18,033 nucleotides of DNA from an uncultured Lachnospiraceae bacterium (GCA_945492935.1 CALYVE010000006.1:1-18033); one strand, 5' to 3'. Positions 7,124-14,838 are shown, counted from the first letter of the stretch. Notes: generated by a model not told the origin, from the letters alone. Numbers and translations are program-made.

Positions 7124-9538
7124 TTATCGTTTCTCTACCCGTGCAAACTGCTCAAGGAGTTGCCTGAGTTTCCCATTTTGATCGGCCACCTTGCAGATAT
7201 CCGACGGAATTACATCCTCGAGCTTTCGACTGTTTGAATATTGATACGTGCTGTCTAACACTCCGATATCAAGACCCTCACTTGTCCACCAGTCTACAAG
7301 AGCCGACTTCAACGAAGGCTCCTCGTACACCACCTTAATCGTTGACTGCAGTCCATACGAATAAGGACTTCTTCCATTCTTGTAAACACGAAGTCTGCCT
7401 GCAACATCCGACTCTGCAGAGGATGTCGCAACAATCAAATCAAAATAGCCCTCCTCGCAAAGGAAGCAGTCGTAATCCATATCAAAATATTCAAAATCCT
7501 TCGCCTTCAGGGTAAATGTTCCATCCACGCTTTCCCCCGGTTGTAAATAGATTTTCTTGAATCGTTTTAGCTCCTTCAAAGGCTTTGGCTTTGAAGCACA
7601 TACATCCGATACATACAGCTGCACGACTTGTGCTCCGGCTCTTGCTCCCGTATTTTTTATCGTAAAGTGCACCTCGACCTCATCATCAAAATGCACCTTC
7701 GAGGTTTTCAGGTTCCCGATTTCAAACGTTGTATATGACAATCCATAGCCAAACGGATAGAGCGGTTTTACCTTCTTTTTATCGTAATACCGGTAGCCTA
7801 CAAAAATGCCTTCGCCATAAGTAACCTGTGAACCATCGCCCGGAAAATTGATGTAGCTTGGGGTATCCTCATCATGTTTCGGGAAGGAAAGTGGCAATTT
7901 ACCGCTCGGATTTTCCAACCCGCAAATAAGCTTCGCAAGTGCCCTTGCACCCTGCATACCGGGCAAAAATGTACAGAATATGCCATCAATGTCATCAAGG
8001 AATTCCATCAAATCAACCGGTCCGCAAACATTAAGAATCAATCCGAGTTTAAAGTTTTTTGTTGTTTTTTGTGCTGCTAAATGTCTCAAAATCTGTTCAT
8101 CATACGGACTTAACAGCAAATCCTTCCGATCGTTACCCTCCTGCCCCTGCAGGCTTGCTACAACGAGAACATAATCGCACGATTCGGCCTTTGATAGTCC
8201 GGTTTTGCTGCCTGCTTCATCACCGCAACTGCTCTCACAGACAAACACGGAATCCTCGCCGAGAATTACACGCAGCTCCTCTGCAAAATTTGTATTTCGA
8301 TTGGTTGTTATTCCGGCACTTCCGGTTCCGCAGGAAAGCATCTGCCCGCGTCCGCTTCCGACAATCGCCACACTTTTATTTGATTGTATCGGAAATATGG
8401 AATTCTCATTTTTTAATAATATAATACCTTCTTTTGCTGCTTCGTATGCAATCGCATCTGTTTTTTTCTTAATAATTTCAACATCCGCATTCGAAAAATG
8501 AATATCCTTTGCTTTTTCTCTTTGTTCCATCAGCCAGTCATAAACCGAAAGAATGTTATAAACTGCCTGATTCAAAACAGCCTCATCCAACTCCCCGGAT
8601 TTCACTGCATCAGCAATCGGCTTTGCGTCGACCGGTCCCGGCATATTTAAATCATTTCCCGCTGCAATCGCACAAACCGGATCGTAAACAGCACCCCAAT
8701 CACTCATAACAAGGCCTTCAAACCCCCATTCCTTACGAAGAACATCCGTAAGAAGCCATTTGTTCTGTGTGCAGGCCTCTCCGTTAATCTTATTGTAGGC
8801 ACTCATCACCGACCTTACCCCTGCTTCTACACAAGCCGCAAATCCCGGAAAATAAAGCTCGTAAAGTGCTCTCTTTGAAATCCGCTCGTCAATACCGATT
8901 CGATTTGTCTCCTGATTATTCGCCGCAAAATGCTTCACATTTGCAATGACAGGGTACTTCTGGACACCCTTTACAAGGGCAGGAGCCAGCGTGCCGACAA
9001 CACACGGATCCTCCGAATAGCCTTCAAACAGTCGACCGTTTTTCGGATCCCGGTGAAGATTTACATTTGGTGTCCCGAGCAAATAATCAACATGATACAG
9101 CATTGCCTCAAGCCCCAGAGCCTCACCTACACGGCAGACAACTTCCGGATTAAAGGTTGCACCAAGCAAAATTCCCGGCGGATAACAACCGGGCGCCATA
9201 TCCGGTAAGCCGGTCCACTCGTCAAGCCATTTTTTCATATGTCCATAAACCACAAATGCCGCCTCACTCATTTTTTCCGGCTCATAAAAATTCGTCCAAA
9301 CCTCTTCCAAAATCTGCATGGTGGCCATACCGTTTACATGCTCTGCCTCCTCATGCTTCATGGCAAAATCGCCAAAAAGCTGCTCAAAATTAATACCGGT
9401 TCCGCCATCCAAAAACTGAAGTCTCTCAATACCATACGCTTTGTTTTCGACAGAACCAAAAATAGAGGAGCCCCCGACAAGTGCCGCTTTCTCCTCTAAT
9501 GTCATATTTGAAATCTTATTAATTCGTTCCTGATTCAT
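7124..9538 (-). CDS. Glycoside hydrolase family 3 (beta-glucosidase-like), cytoplasmic
   Basis: This retaining exo-glycosidase of family GH3 has 804 residues and no signal peptide, so it should act inside the cell on imported or internally made glycosides. The N-terminal barrel contains KHFAANNQETNR (202-213) and the nucleophile Asp280 in VMSDWGA. The second (alpha/beta sandwich) domain carries Glu467 in GQEGNDRK, at the place of the acid/base Glu of GH3 beta-glucosidases. A fibronectin-III-like domain lies near 605-720, after the FGYGLSYT motif. About 65 residues are inserted near residues 50-115, between LDGGTGIN and the CYPPGILLGATFN strand. An extra tail of about 80 residues ends the protein. 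AGGAGG 6 bases before the ATG lies inside the condensation gene, and the two genes overlap by 4 bases. The sugar specificity cannot be read by eye. Confidence 0.93.
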   Translation of the reverse strand: MNQERINKISNMTLEEKAALVGGSSIFGSVENKAYGIERLQFLDGGTGINFEQLFGDFAMKHEEAEHVNGMATMQILEEVWTNFYEPEKMSEAAFVVYGHMKKWLDEWTGLPDMAPGCYPPGILLGATFNPEVVCRVGEALGLEAMLYHVDYLLGTPNVNLHRDPKNGRLFEGYSEDPCVVGTLAPALVKGVQKYPVIANVKHFAANNQETNRIGIDERISKRALYELYFPGFAACVEAGVRSVMSAYNKINGEACTQNKWLLTDVLRKEWGFEGLVMSDWGAVYDPVCAIAAGNDLNMPGPVDAKPIADAVKSGELDEAVLNQAVYNILSVYDWLMEQREKAKDIHFSNADVEIIKKKTDAIAYEAAKEGIILLKNENSIFPIQSNKSVAIVGSGRGQMLSCGTGSAGITTNRNTNFAEELRVILGEDSVFVCESSCGDEAGSKTGLSKAESCDYVLVVASLQGQEGNDRKDLLLSPYDEQILRHLAAQKTTKNFKLGLILNVCGPVDLMEFLDDIDGIFCTFLPGMQGARALAKLICGLENPSGKLPLSFPKHDEDTPSYINFPGDGSQVTYGEGIFVGYRYYDKKKVKPLYPFGYGLSYTTFEIGNLKTSKVHFDDEVEVHFTIKNTGARAGAQVVQLYVSDVCASKPKPLKELKRFKKIYLQPGESVDGTFTLKAKDFEYFDMDYDCFLCEEGYFDLIVATSSAESDVAGRLRVYKNGRSPYSYGLQSTIKVVYEEPSLKSALVDWWTSEGLDIGVLDSTYQYSNSRKLEDVIPSDICKVADQNGKLRQLLEQFARVEKR

Positions 9539-10821
9539 ACCGCACCTCCTTCATTGGATACTGTTTCTCCAATAAACGTCATCACCGTTTCCTCGTAAGC
9601 ACGAAGGAATTCATGAACGGTTTGTAATTTGTATTTGTCCTTTCGATATTCAACCTTAAGCTTAAAATGCTCCTTCTCCTTAAATACCATAATGACAAAA
9701 TCATCATCCATCCCATGAAGCGGAAGTGCCTCCCATGGACAGTCAATATCACCAAACGGCACATGATTAAAAAAGTCTCCCTGATAGAGAATCGACAGGT
9801 CTATCGAAAGCTTATGCTCCTGCATAAGCGCTGCAAATGCACATTTCCCATGCTTAATACCGCCATACAAGCGTTCCTGCACCTGCGAAAGATAGTCTGT
9901 CAAAGAAAAACTCTCGTCGATTGTCACATAAACCGGAAGCATTCGCACGAACATACCAACACTGTGTCGCAGTCGCTCATCCATACGACCATGGTTTCCC
10001 GTATAGACAACTGCATCGCCGGTGCCAGTGTATTTCGCTGCCGCATAAGCAAATGCACCGACAAAAAATGCACCCACACGTCCGTTACATACAGCACTCA
10101 CCTTTGAGAAATCAATTCTTTTATCAAAGCAATATACACAGTAGCCATCGCCCGGCAAATCATTTTCCTCTAAATCAGCCGGAATCGATGTCCTGGGCTT
10201 TGCACCTTGAAAAACGTCCCGGTAGTAAGAAATTGCATCCATCTCAGCCTGTGATTTTTGGTAGGCATCATCATATGCACAAAAATCAAGCATAGTAACC
10301 TCTTCAGTTTCAACCGTGCCGTTATAATATGCAGCTGCAATATCCTGAAACCAAATGCGACAGGAGCTACCGTCATAAATCAAATGATGAAAATCAGAAA
10401 TAATCGAATAATTTTTCTCTGTCTCATAAATATTGATACGAAACAGCAAATCCCCAAATAAATCAAATGGTTTTGCATACCGGTTTTTAATCTCTGTAAG
10501 TGCTTCTTCTGACACTTTTTCGACCGGAATTTCAAAATCGTCGAAGCTTCTGTCGGTTAATACCCAGACCGGTCCCGAAGACCGTTCCACGATTTTGCAC
10601 CGAAATGCAACATGATTGTTAAGTGCGATTTTAATTGCAGCCGACAAACGCGAAAGCGCGACCTTTTGTTTTGGCAATTCACAAATACTCGGCAAATTGT
10701 AGGCAACGCTTTCCGGATGATTCTTACAGTAATAATATATTCCAATCTGACTTTGATTTAACGGATAGTAATCCCTTTTCTCACCAATATGCTCCGTCAG
10801 CATTTGCTTTAAATCTGTCAT
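9535..10821 (-). CDS. Stand-alone condensation-domain (NRPS C-domain-like) acyltransferase
   Basis: The 428 residues form a single domain of the condensation / chloramphenicol-acetyltransferase-like superfamily. The C1-like motif is YPLNQSQIGIYYY (19-31). The catalytic HHxxxDG motif is complete as HHLIYDG (145-151, catalytic His146). The later NHGRMDERLRHSVGMFVRML segment corresponds to the family's GR...VGxFVNTLP motif. In peptide synthetases this domain joins two carrier-bound amino acids; free-standing members make esters or amides from acyl donors. No adenylation or carrier domain is present here or elsewhere in the window, so a partner must be encoded elsewhere or the donor may be an acyl-CoA. 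The gene overlaps both neighbours by 4 bases, sitting between YjbR-MGMT and GH3. Its ribosome site GGAGAA is 9 bases upstream. The product is unknown. Confidence 0.88.
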   Translation of the reverse strand: MTDLKQMLTEHIGEKRDYYPLNQSQIGIYYYCKNHPESVAYNLPSICELPKQKVALSRLSAAIKIALNNHVAFRCKIVERSSGPVWVLTDRSFDDFEIPVEKVSEEALTEIKNRYAKPFDLFGDLLFRINIYETEKNYSIISDFHHLIYDGSSCRIWFQDIAAAYYNGTVETEEVTMLDFCAYDDAYQKSQAEMDAISYYRDVFQGAKPRTSIPADLEENDLPGDGYCVYCFDKRIDFSKVSAVCNGRVGAFFVGAFAYAAAKYTGTGDAVVYTGNHGRMDERLRHSVGMFVRMLPVYVTIDESFSLTDYLSQVQERLYGGIKHGKCAFAALMQEHKLSIDLSILYQGDFFNHVPFGDIDCPWEALPLHGMDDDFVIMVFKEKEHFKLKVEYRKDKYKLQTVHEFLRAYEETVMTFIGETVSNEGGAV

Positions 10822-11474
10822 TTGTTATGATTCTCCAATTCTATCTCACATACATCGATTGCATATTTCGCAAGGTCGACCTTATTGTCAACAACCGTAA
10901 TCCCGTCTGCACGAAGCAACTCTGCCTGCACATCCATTCCGCCAAATGCAAATGCACCCGCAAGCTCACCCTTGCTATTTACAACACGATAGCACGGAAT
11001 CGTATCCGGATCCGGATTTTTGTGTAATGCATTTCCGACTGCACGTGCCATCTTTTTATCGCCTGCAAGCTCTGCCACCTGTCCATACGTTGCGACCCTT
11101 CCTCGCGGAATTTTGCAAACCGCCTCGTATATTTTCTTTGTCGGACTATATGACACGATTTCATAGCTTTCTTTTATCATTCGCCGGATATCTTCATCCG
11201 GTATCGAACCATCAATAATAACTGTATTCCAATGCTCTTTACTCTGATGATACCCCGGTATTACCGAAGCATACGTATCACGCCAAAAATCTCGCCATGC
11301 GGGATCCGGCTTTACGTTAATATTCAGAAAGCCATCTCGTTCATAAGTCCATAAAAATGCCTTGCGACTACCATTCACACGTACAAGCTGCCAGTTTGCA
11401 TCATGAAACGGTGCTTCCTGATATGTATTTTGAAAGGATCGTCCATAGGCTAATATTTCTTCCCTTGTCAGCAT
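10818..11474 (-). CDS. YjbR/MmcQ domain fused to an MGMT-type DNA-binding domain
   Basis: This is a 218-residue two-domain protein. Residues about 5-108 resemble the MmcQ/YjbR family (HWNTVIIDGSIPDEDIRRMI is characteristic), a CyaY-like fold of unclear role. Residues about 112-195 are the DNA-binding domain of O6-alkylguanine-DNA alkyltransferases: RVATYGQVAELAG, then ARAVGNAL with the arginine finger Arg144, Asn153 in KNP, and the active-site segment IPCYRVV. Cys161 is kept, but the usual His of PCHR is Tyr162 and the triad Glu is replaced by Asp190. It is neither a canonical Ogt nor a PWHR alkyltransferase-like protein. It could repair weakly, or bind lesions and flag them. Its ribosome site AGAAGGAA lies within the EAL remnant upstream, and its stop overlaps the condensation gene (ATGA). 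Confidence 0.88.
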   Translation of the reverse strand: MLTREEILAYGRSFQNTYQEAPFHDANWQLVRVNGSRKAFLWTYERDGFLNINVKPDPAWRDFWRDTYASVIPGYHQSKEHWNTVIIDGSIPDEDIRRMIKESYEIVSYSPTKKIYEAVCKIPRGRVATYGQVAELAGDKKMARAVGNALHKNPDPDTIPCYRVVNSKGELAGAFAFGGMDVQAELLRADGITVVDNKVDLAKYAIDVCEIELENHNK

Positions 11475-11477
11475 AAT

Positions 11478-11648
11478 CTATTCCTTCTCATTCATTCGAG
11501 TTTCATAATCGGATGCCGGCATCGGCTTTGCAAAATAGTAACCCTGAATCATATCGCAGCCACATTTTGCAAGGAAAGGAAGATCCTTAAGCGAATTCAA
11601 AGAAGAATAACCCGCTCCGAAATCATCCATTGAAACATCGAAGATACC
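11478..11648 (-). pseudogene. Remnant of a second EAL-domain gene with internal deletion
   Basis: Fifty-six codons plus TAG on the minus strand encode recognisable EAL pieces. The loop-6 segment FDVSMDDFGAGYSSLNSLKD is joined in frame to the domain's last segment, CGCDMIQGYYFAKPMPASDY. The roughly 70 residues normally between them (substrate Lys, AEGVET) are missing, as is everything before the first piece. An in-frame TGA lies just upstream, and there is no ribosome site. The fragment starts at the stop codon of the intact EAL gene and ends 3 bases before the YjbR-MGMT start. Its sequence differs enough from the intact neighbour to be a separate paralogue rather than a recent copy. It is non-functional as an enzyme, but its end now supplies the next gene's ribosome site. 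Confidence 0.85.
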
Positions 11649-11649
11649 C

Positions 11650-13572
11650 CTATATCATTTTAATAAAATCTTTTTCGGAAACCGGCTTCGAAAAATAATA
11701 TCCCTGCAAAAATCCGCAGCCTAAATTTCCAAGTAATTTTGCCTGTTCAATTGTTTCGACACCTTCGGCAACAATGTTAATATCCAAATCCTTTATCATG
11801 GCAACCGTATGACGAAGGGCACGCATTGCACGCTCATCATCCATTGCCGACCAGACCATGGATTTGTCAATTTTTATTATATGGAACGGATAGCTGATGA
11901 CATTCGAAAGATTCGAATATCCGGTTCCGTAATCATCTAATGAAAATGTAACACCGTTTGCAAGAAGCGGCTCAATGTTCCGGCGAAGTACCTCCTCCGA
12001 GGAAATGGTCGCGGTCTCTGTAATCTCCAGATTGACCCTGTCATACGGGATTTCGTAGGAATCCATAATTGAAAACAGCTTGGCATGCAAATCCTCCTCA
12101 ATACACTGAACCGGTGACAAATTGATTTCGATATATTCAATTCCGCGTTCCCAAATCTTCTGCTTTGACATCATGCCGCAAACCTGGTGGAATACAAATT
12201 CTCCAATCTCAAAAATGAGTCCCGTCTTTTCCGCAATCGGAATAAATTCATCCGGACTGATGAATCCCATTTCTTCATCCTTCAGACGAAGCAACGCTTC
12301 TGCCGAGCAAAAACGTTTTTTGTTCACGCAGTAAATCGGCTGATAATACACCTCAAAATTACGATTTGCAAGTGCACGTTTCATAATAAGTTCTATTTTG
12401 TTGTTTCGATGAATATTTTGAATAATCTCCTCACTGGCATGCATAACGACACCCTTTTCGTGTTCCGTCCAATGGTCATTTGCATAATCGATCATATCAA
12501 GAATATCCTCAATGGACTGTATCTCTTCCGGACAGGATAATGTATAAAGCGACGCAGACACTACGATTTCCATTCCACGGAATTTTACTGCGCTATTAAA
12601 CTCCTCCTGAATAAAGTTAATAATATCCTCCGTTGATTTGATATTTTTCCACTTTTTCTTCCATTTTGGCTGATTCTTAACAAATATGGCAAACATACCG
12701 TCTGTCAACGAGCAAAGCTGATGTGGTGCAATATTTTGCGAAATGTAATCCGCAATCTCCTTCATAAAAAGCTGACGATTCTCTGCACCAAGCGTCTCTC
12801 GAATGGACTGATAGCCATTGAATCGAATTGTAATAACCGAAAAAGCATCCTCGGATTCAATCGCTGCACTTACAAGTCGAATAAACCCACGCCGATTATA
12901 ACTGCCAAGGTCCTTGTCCTCGTAATCCCGCGGATTCTCAACTGACAAATACATTAGCAGAACCGACAATGCACCGACATACTGCAAAATCAGTATCTTC
13001 GGATACTGTATCTGAAGAATGATACATGCCGAAACACCAGCCGAATAAAATATAGTCGGTATCAACTGGCTGTATGTAAGTCGCATACGATATTTGGTCG
13101 TCAGATACATCGACACAATCATGTAAATCAATGCAAAAATATACAACACGGAATAATATTTGCCATGCGTGTAGCTTGTTACCGGATCGTTATAAAAGAT
13201 CCAATGCGTATACGGCGTTGTTGCAATTAACAAAGCCGAAATATAAAACGGAATTCCGATGAAAAAACATTCTATTTTATTCAACCTGTGATTTTTGTTG
13301 ACCAATGTCACGATATAAAACAAATAAACATAGGGAATTGCAACAAACGAAATGAGATATGCGCCGTTTGATATATAGACAACCGGGTCAGGCATAATTT
13401 TCTCCGACATCTTAGCTGTGATAATATCAAGCGAGCACGTCAAAAAAGAAAGCCATAACAACAGATAAAAAATCTTTGTCGGCTTATTCATAATGTTCTT
13501 TTTTGATAAAAAATGAACGAGCACGGTAATACTAAGTGCAAGTGCAGCAAGATCAAAATTTATGTTATACAC
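11650..13572 (-). CDS. 7TM, degenerate GGDEF, EAL-domain c-di-GMP phosphodiesterase
   Basis: This membrane protein of about 640 residues should hydrolyse cyclic di-GMP. Seven hydrophobic segments fill about residues 1-212 and probably sense a ligand or the membrane state. A GGDEF-like domain (about 220-370) has LTDGM in place of GGDEF, so cyclase activity should be lost; it may bind GTP or act as a relay. The EAL domain (about 395-640) keeps EALLRL, INLSPVQ, EITET, DDYGTGYSNL, KIDKSMV, AEGVET and QGYYFSKP, all expected of an active phosphodiesterase. The start chosen is GTG 13572, with GGGAGTGGG upstream. A TTG at 13596 in the same frame has no ribosome site and lies in the hairpin. It has its own promoter, and an EAL remnant follows directly at its stop codon. 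Output could be motility or surface attachment (inference). Confidence 0.9.
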   Translation of the reverse strand: MYNINFDLAALALSITVLVHFLSKKNIMNKPTKIFYLLLWLSFLTCSLDIITAKMSEKIMPDPVVYISNGAYLISFVAIPYVYLFYIVTLVNKNHRLNKIECFFIGIPFYISALLIATTPYTHWIFYNDPVTSYTHGKYYSVLYIFALIYMIVSMYLTTKYRMRLTYSQLIPTIFYSAGVSACIILQIQYPKILILQYVGALSVLLMYLSVENPRDYEDKDLGSYNRRGFIRLVSAAIESEDAFSVITIRFNGYQSIRETLGAENRQLFMKEIADYISQNIAPHQLCSLTDGMFAIFVKNQPKWKKKWKNIKSTEDIINFIQEEFNSAVKFRGMEIVVSASLYTLSCPEEIQSIEDILDMIDYANDHWTEHEKGVVMHASEEIIQNIHRNNKIELIMKRALANRNFEVYYQPIYCVNKKRFCSAEALLRLKDEEMGFISPDEFIPIAEKTGLIFEIGEFVFHQVCGMMSKQKIWERGIEYIEINLSPVQCIEEDLHAKLFSIMDSYEIPYDRVNLEITETATISSEEVLRRNIEPLLANGVTFSLDDYGTGYSNLSNVISYPFHIIKIDKSMVWSAMDDERAMRALRHTVAMIKDLDINIVAEGVETIEQAKLLGNLGCGFLQGYYFSKPVSEKDFIKMI

Positions 13573-13595
13573 GAATGACCCACTCCCAACAAACA

Positions 13596-13632
13596 AAAAT
13601 ATCGTATAATCCGTTTGATTATACGATATTTT
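13596..13632. terminator. Perfect 16-bp inverted repeat: metF terminator and/or EAL operator
   Basis: The arms at 13596-13611 and 13617-13632 are exact complements around a 5-nt loop. On the minus strand a T-run follows, so it can end the metF transcript about 90 bases after its stop. The same repeat contains the -10 and start point of the EAL promoter, so it may also be a regulator binding site. The stem is A/T-rich and of moderate strength. Confidence 0.7.
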
Positions 13633-13646
13633 GACAAAACATGCAA
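13618..13646 (-). promoter_or_regulatory. Promoter of the EAL phosphodiesterase gene
   Basis: On the minus strand TTGCAT (13641-13646) and a perfect TATAAT (13618-13623) are exactly 17 bases apart. The start point would be near 13611, about 40 bases before the GTG start. The -10 hexamer lies inside one arm of the 16-bp inverted repeat. Confidence 0.72.
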
Positions 13647-13719
13647 TGTTTCCGTTCGCACGTTTCCTTATTTTCTTTTCCTTCTTGCGCCTCTGTATTT
13701 CTTGTCCGTAGACCCATTA

Positions 13720-14592
13720 TCAGACAAGGTTACGAATGCTATCGCAAATTCGTTTCGCCACAGTCGGGTTGTTCATTGTGTATATATGTACACCATCGAC
13801 ATCATTTGCAATTAAATCGACAACCTGATTGATTGTATATGCAAGTCCCGCATCAAAAAGTGCCTCTTTATCATCCTCGTACTTCCGGAGGATTTTCTCA
13901 AACTTCGAAGGCAATGTAGCGCCACACATCGTAACCATACGTTCAATCTGCGCCTTGTTTGTGACAGGCATGACACCTGCATCAATCGGAACATCAATGC
14001 CGGCGCATCTCGTTTTTTCATAGAACCGATAAAACAGTTCATTGTCAAAAAACAGCTGTGAAATCAAATGATTTACCCCCGCGTCAACCTTTTTCTTAAG
14101 ATAACGAATATCCGTAACAGGGTCACTCGCTTCAAGATGCTTCTCCGGATAGCATCCGCCACTGATTGAAAAATCGCCTTGTGACTTTATATATTCGACA
14201 AGCTCATTTGCATATGCAAAATCATTTTTTACCGGAAATTCCGGATTCACATCCCCGCGAAGCGCAAGAACATTCTCAATTCCGTAAGCAGATATTTCAT
14301 TTAAGATTTCGCTGATTTCTTCTTTTGTATAGTACAGACACGTCAAATGTACAACCGGCTCCACATGGTATTTTTCCTTGATTTTTCTTGCAATCTCAAC
14401 CGTCTTGCTATTGCGCGTGCTACCGCCTGCTCCAAATGTGACACTAATAAAATCCGGATGGAGATCGCACAAAAGCTCCAGTGTCTCATCAATATTATCA
14501 AGAAGCTCCTGCCTCTTCGGCGGGAATATTTCAAACGAAAATGATGGCTTTCCTTTTTTCTTTTTTTCTGCAATAATGTCCGGTATTCTCAT
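13720..14592 (-). CDS. metF: 5,10-methylenetetrahydrofolate reductase
   Basis: This cytoplasmic flavoenzyme reduces 5,10-methylene-THF to 5-methyl-THF, the methyl donor for methionine synthesis. The 290 residues match the usual bacterial MetF length, an 8-stranded barrel. Seen directly: FSFEIFPPK with catalytic Glu21, VTFGAGGST (51-59), ALRGD with FAD-site Asp114, then SQLFFD, GVMPV and HIYTMN near the end. GAGAGG lies upstream of the ATG. No methionine-synthase or corrinoid gene is adjacent. The 231-bp gap to the divergent pgi gene shows no S-box or T-box core that I can recognise, and its leftward promoter is unclear. The transcript probably ends in the hairpin at 13596-13632. Confidence 0.96.
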   Translation of the reverse strand: MRIPDIIAEKKKKGKPSFSFEIFPPKRQELLDNIDETLELLCDLHPDFISVTFGAGGSTRNSKTVEIARKIKEKYHVEPVVHLTCLYYTKEEISEILNEISAYGIENVLALRGDVNPEFPVKNDFAYANELVEYIKSQGDFSISGGCYPEKHLEASDPVTDIRYLKKKVDAGVNHLISQLFFDNELFYRFYEKTRCAGIDVPIDAGVMPVTNKAQIERMVTMCGATLPSKFEKILRKYEDDKEALFDAGLAYTINQVVDLIANDVDGVHIYTMNNPTVAKRICDSIRNLV

Positions 14593-14737
14593 ACATTTAC
14601 CTCTCTATCTTATAGTTTTCGATCCGATACCCTTTGAAAAACAATTCCTTTTGTTTATTTTACTACATAATACTGCCACAATAAAGAAAAAAAGCGCACG
14701 CCATTCAAAAAAACAACCCGAATCGCAATTTCTATTC

Positions 14738-14766
14738 TTGCGTTACGATTTCCTGAAAAATATAAT
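14738..14766 (+). promoter_or_regulatory. Upstream pgi promoter (P1)
   Basis: TTGCGT (14738-14743) and a perfect TATAAT (14761-14766) are separated by exactly 17 bases. The start point would be near 14773, about 65 bases before the pgi ATG. Its -10 overlaps the -35 of a second promoter. Confidence 0.75.
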
Positions 14767-14793
14767 GACAAATGGTTTTTTTAATTTTATAAT
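14765..14793 (+). promoter_or_regulatory. Downstream pgi promoter (P2), overlapping P1
   Basis: ATGACA (14765-14770, one mismatch to TTGACA) and a perfect TATAAT (14788-14793) are exactly 17 bases apart. The start point would be near 14800, about 40 bases before the pgi ATG. The -35 shares two bases with the -10 of P1. Confidence 0.75.
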
Positions 14794-14838
14794 ACAGATA
14801 GTATCAGGCACATGCCTTAAATAATGGAGGAAAAGAAA

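Noticed and set aside
8059..8424. 121-residue plus-strand frame opposite the GH3 gene
   Set aside because: It is Arg/His/Pro-rich with no ribosome site, and lies antisense to conserved GH3 motifs.
9667..10107. 146-residue plus-strand frame opposite the condensation gene
   Set aside because: Low-quality composition and no ribosome site; it is antisense to conserved condensation-domain motifs.
14593..14823. SAM riboswitch or T-box in the metF leader
   Set aside because: I looked for S-box and T-box core elements on the minus strand and found neither. Only A/T-rich sequence and an imperfect inverted repeat around the pgi -35 are present.
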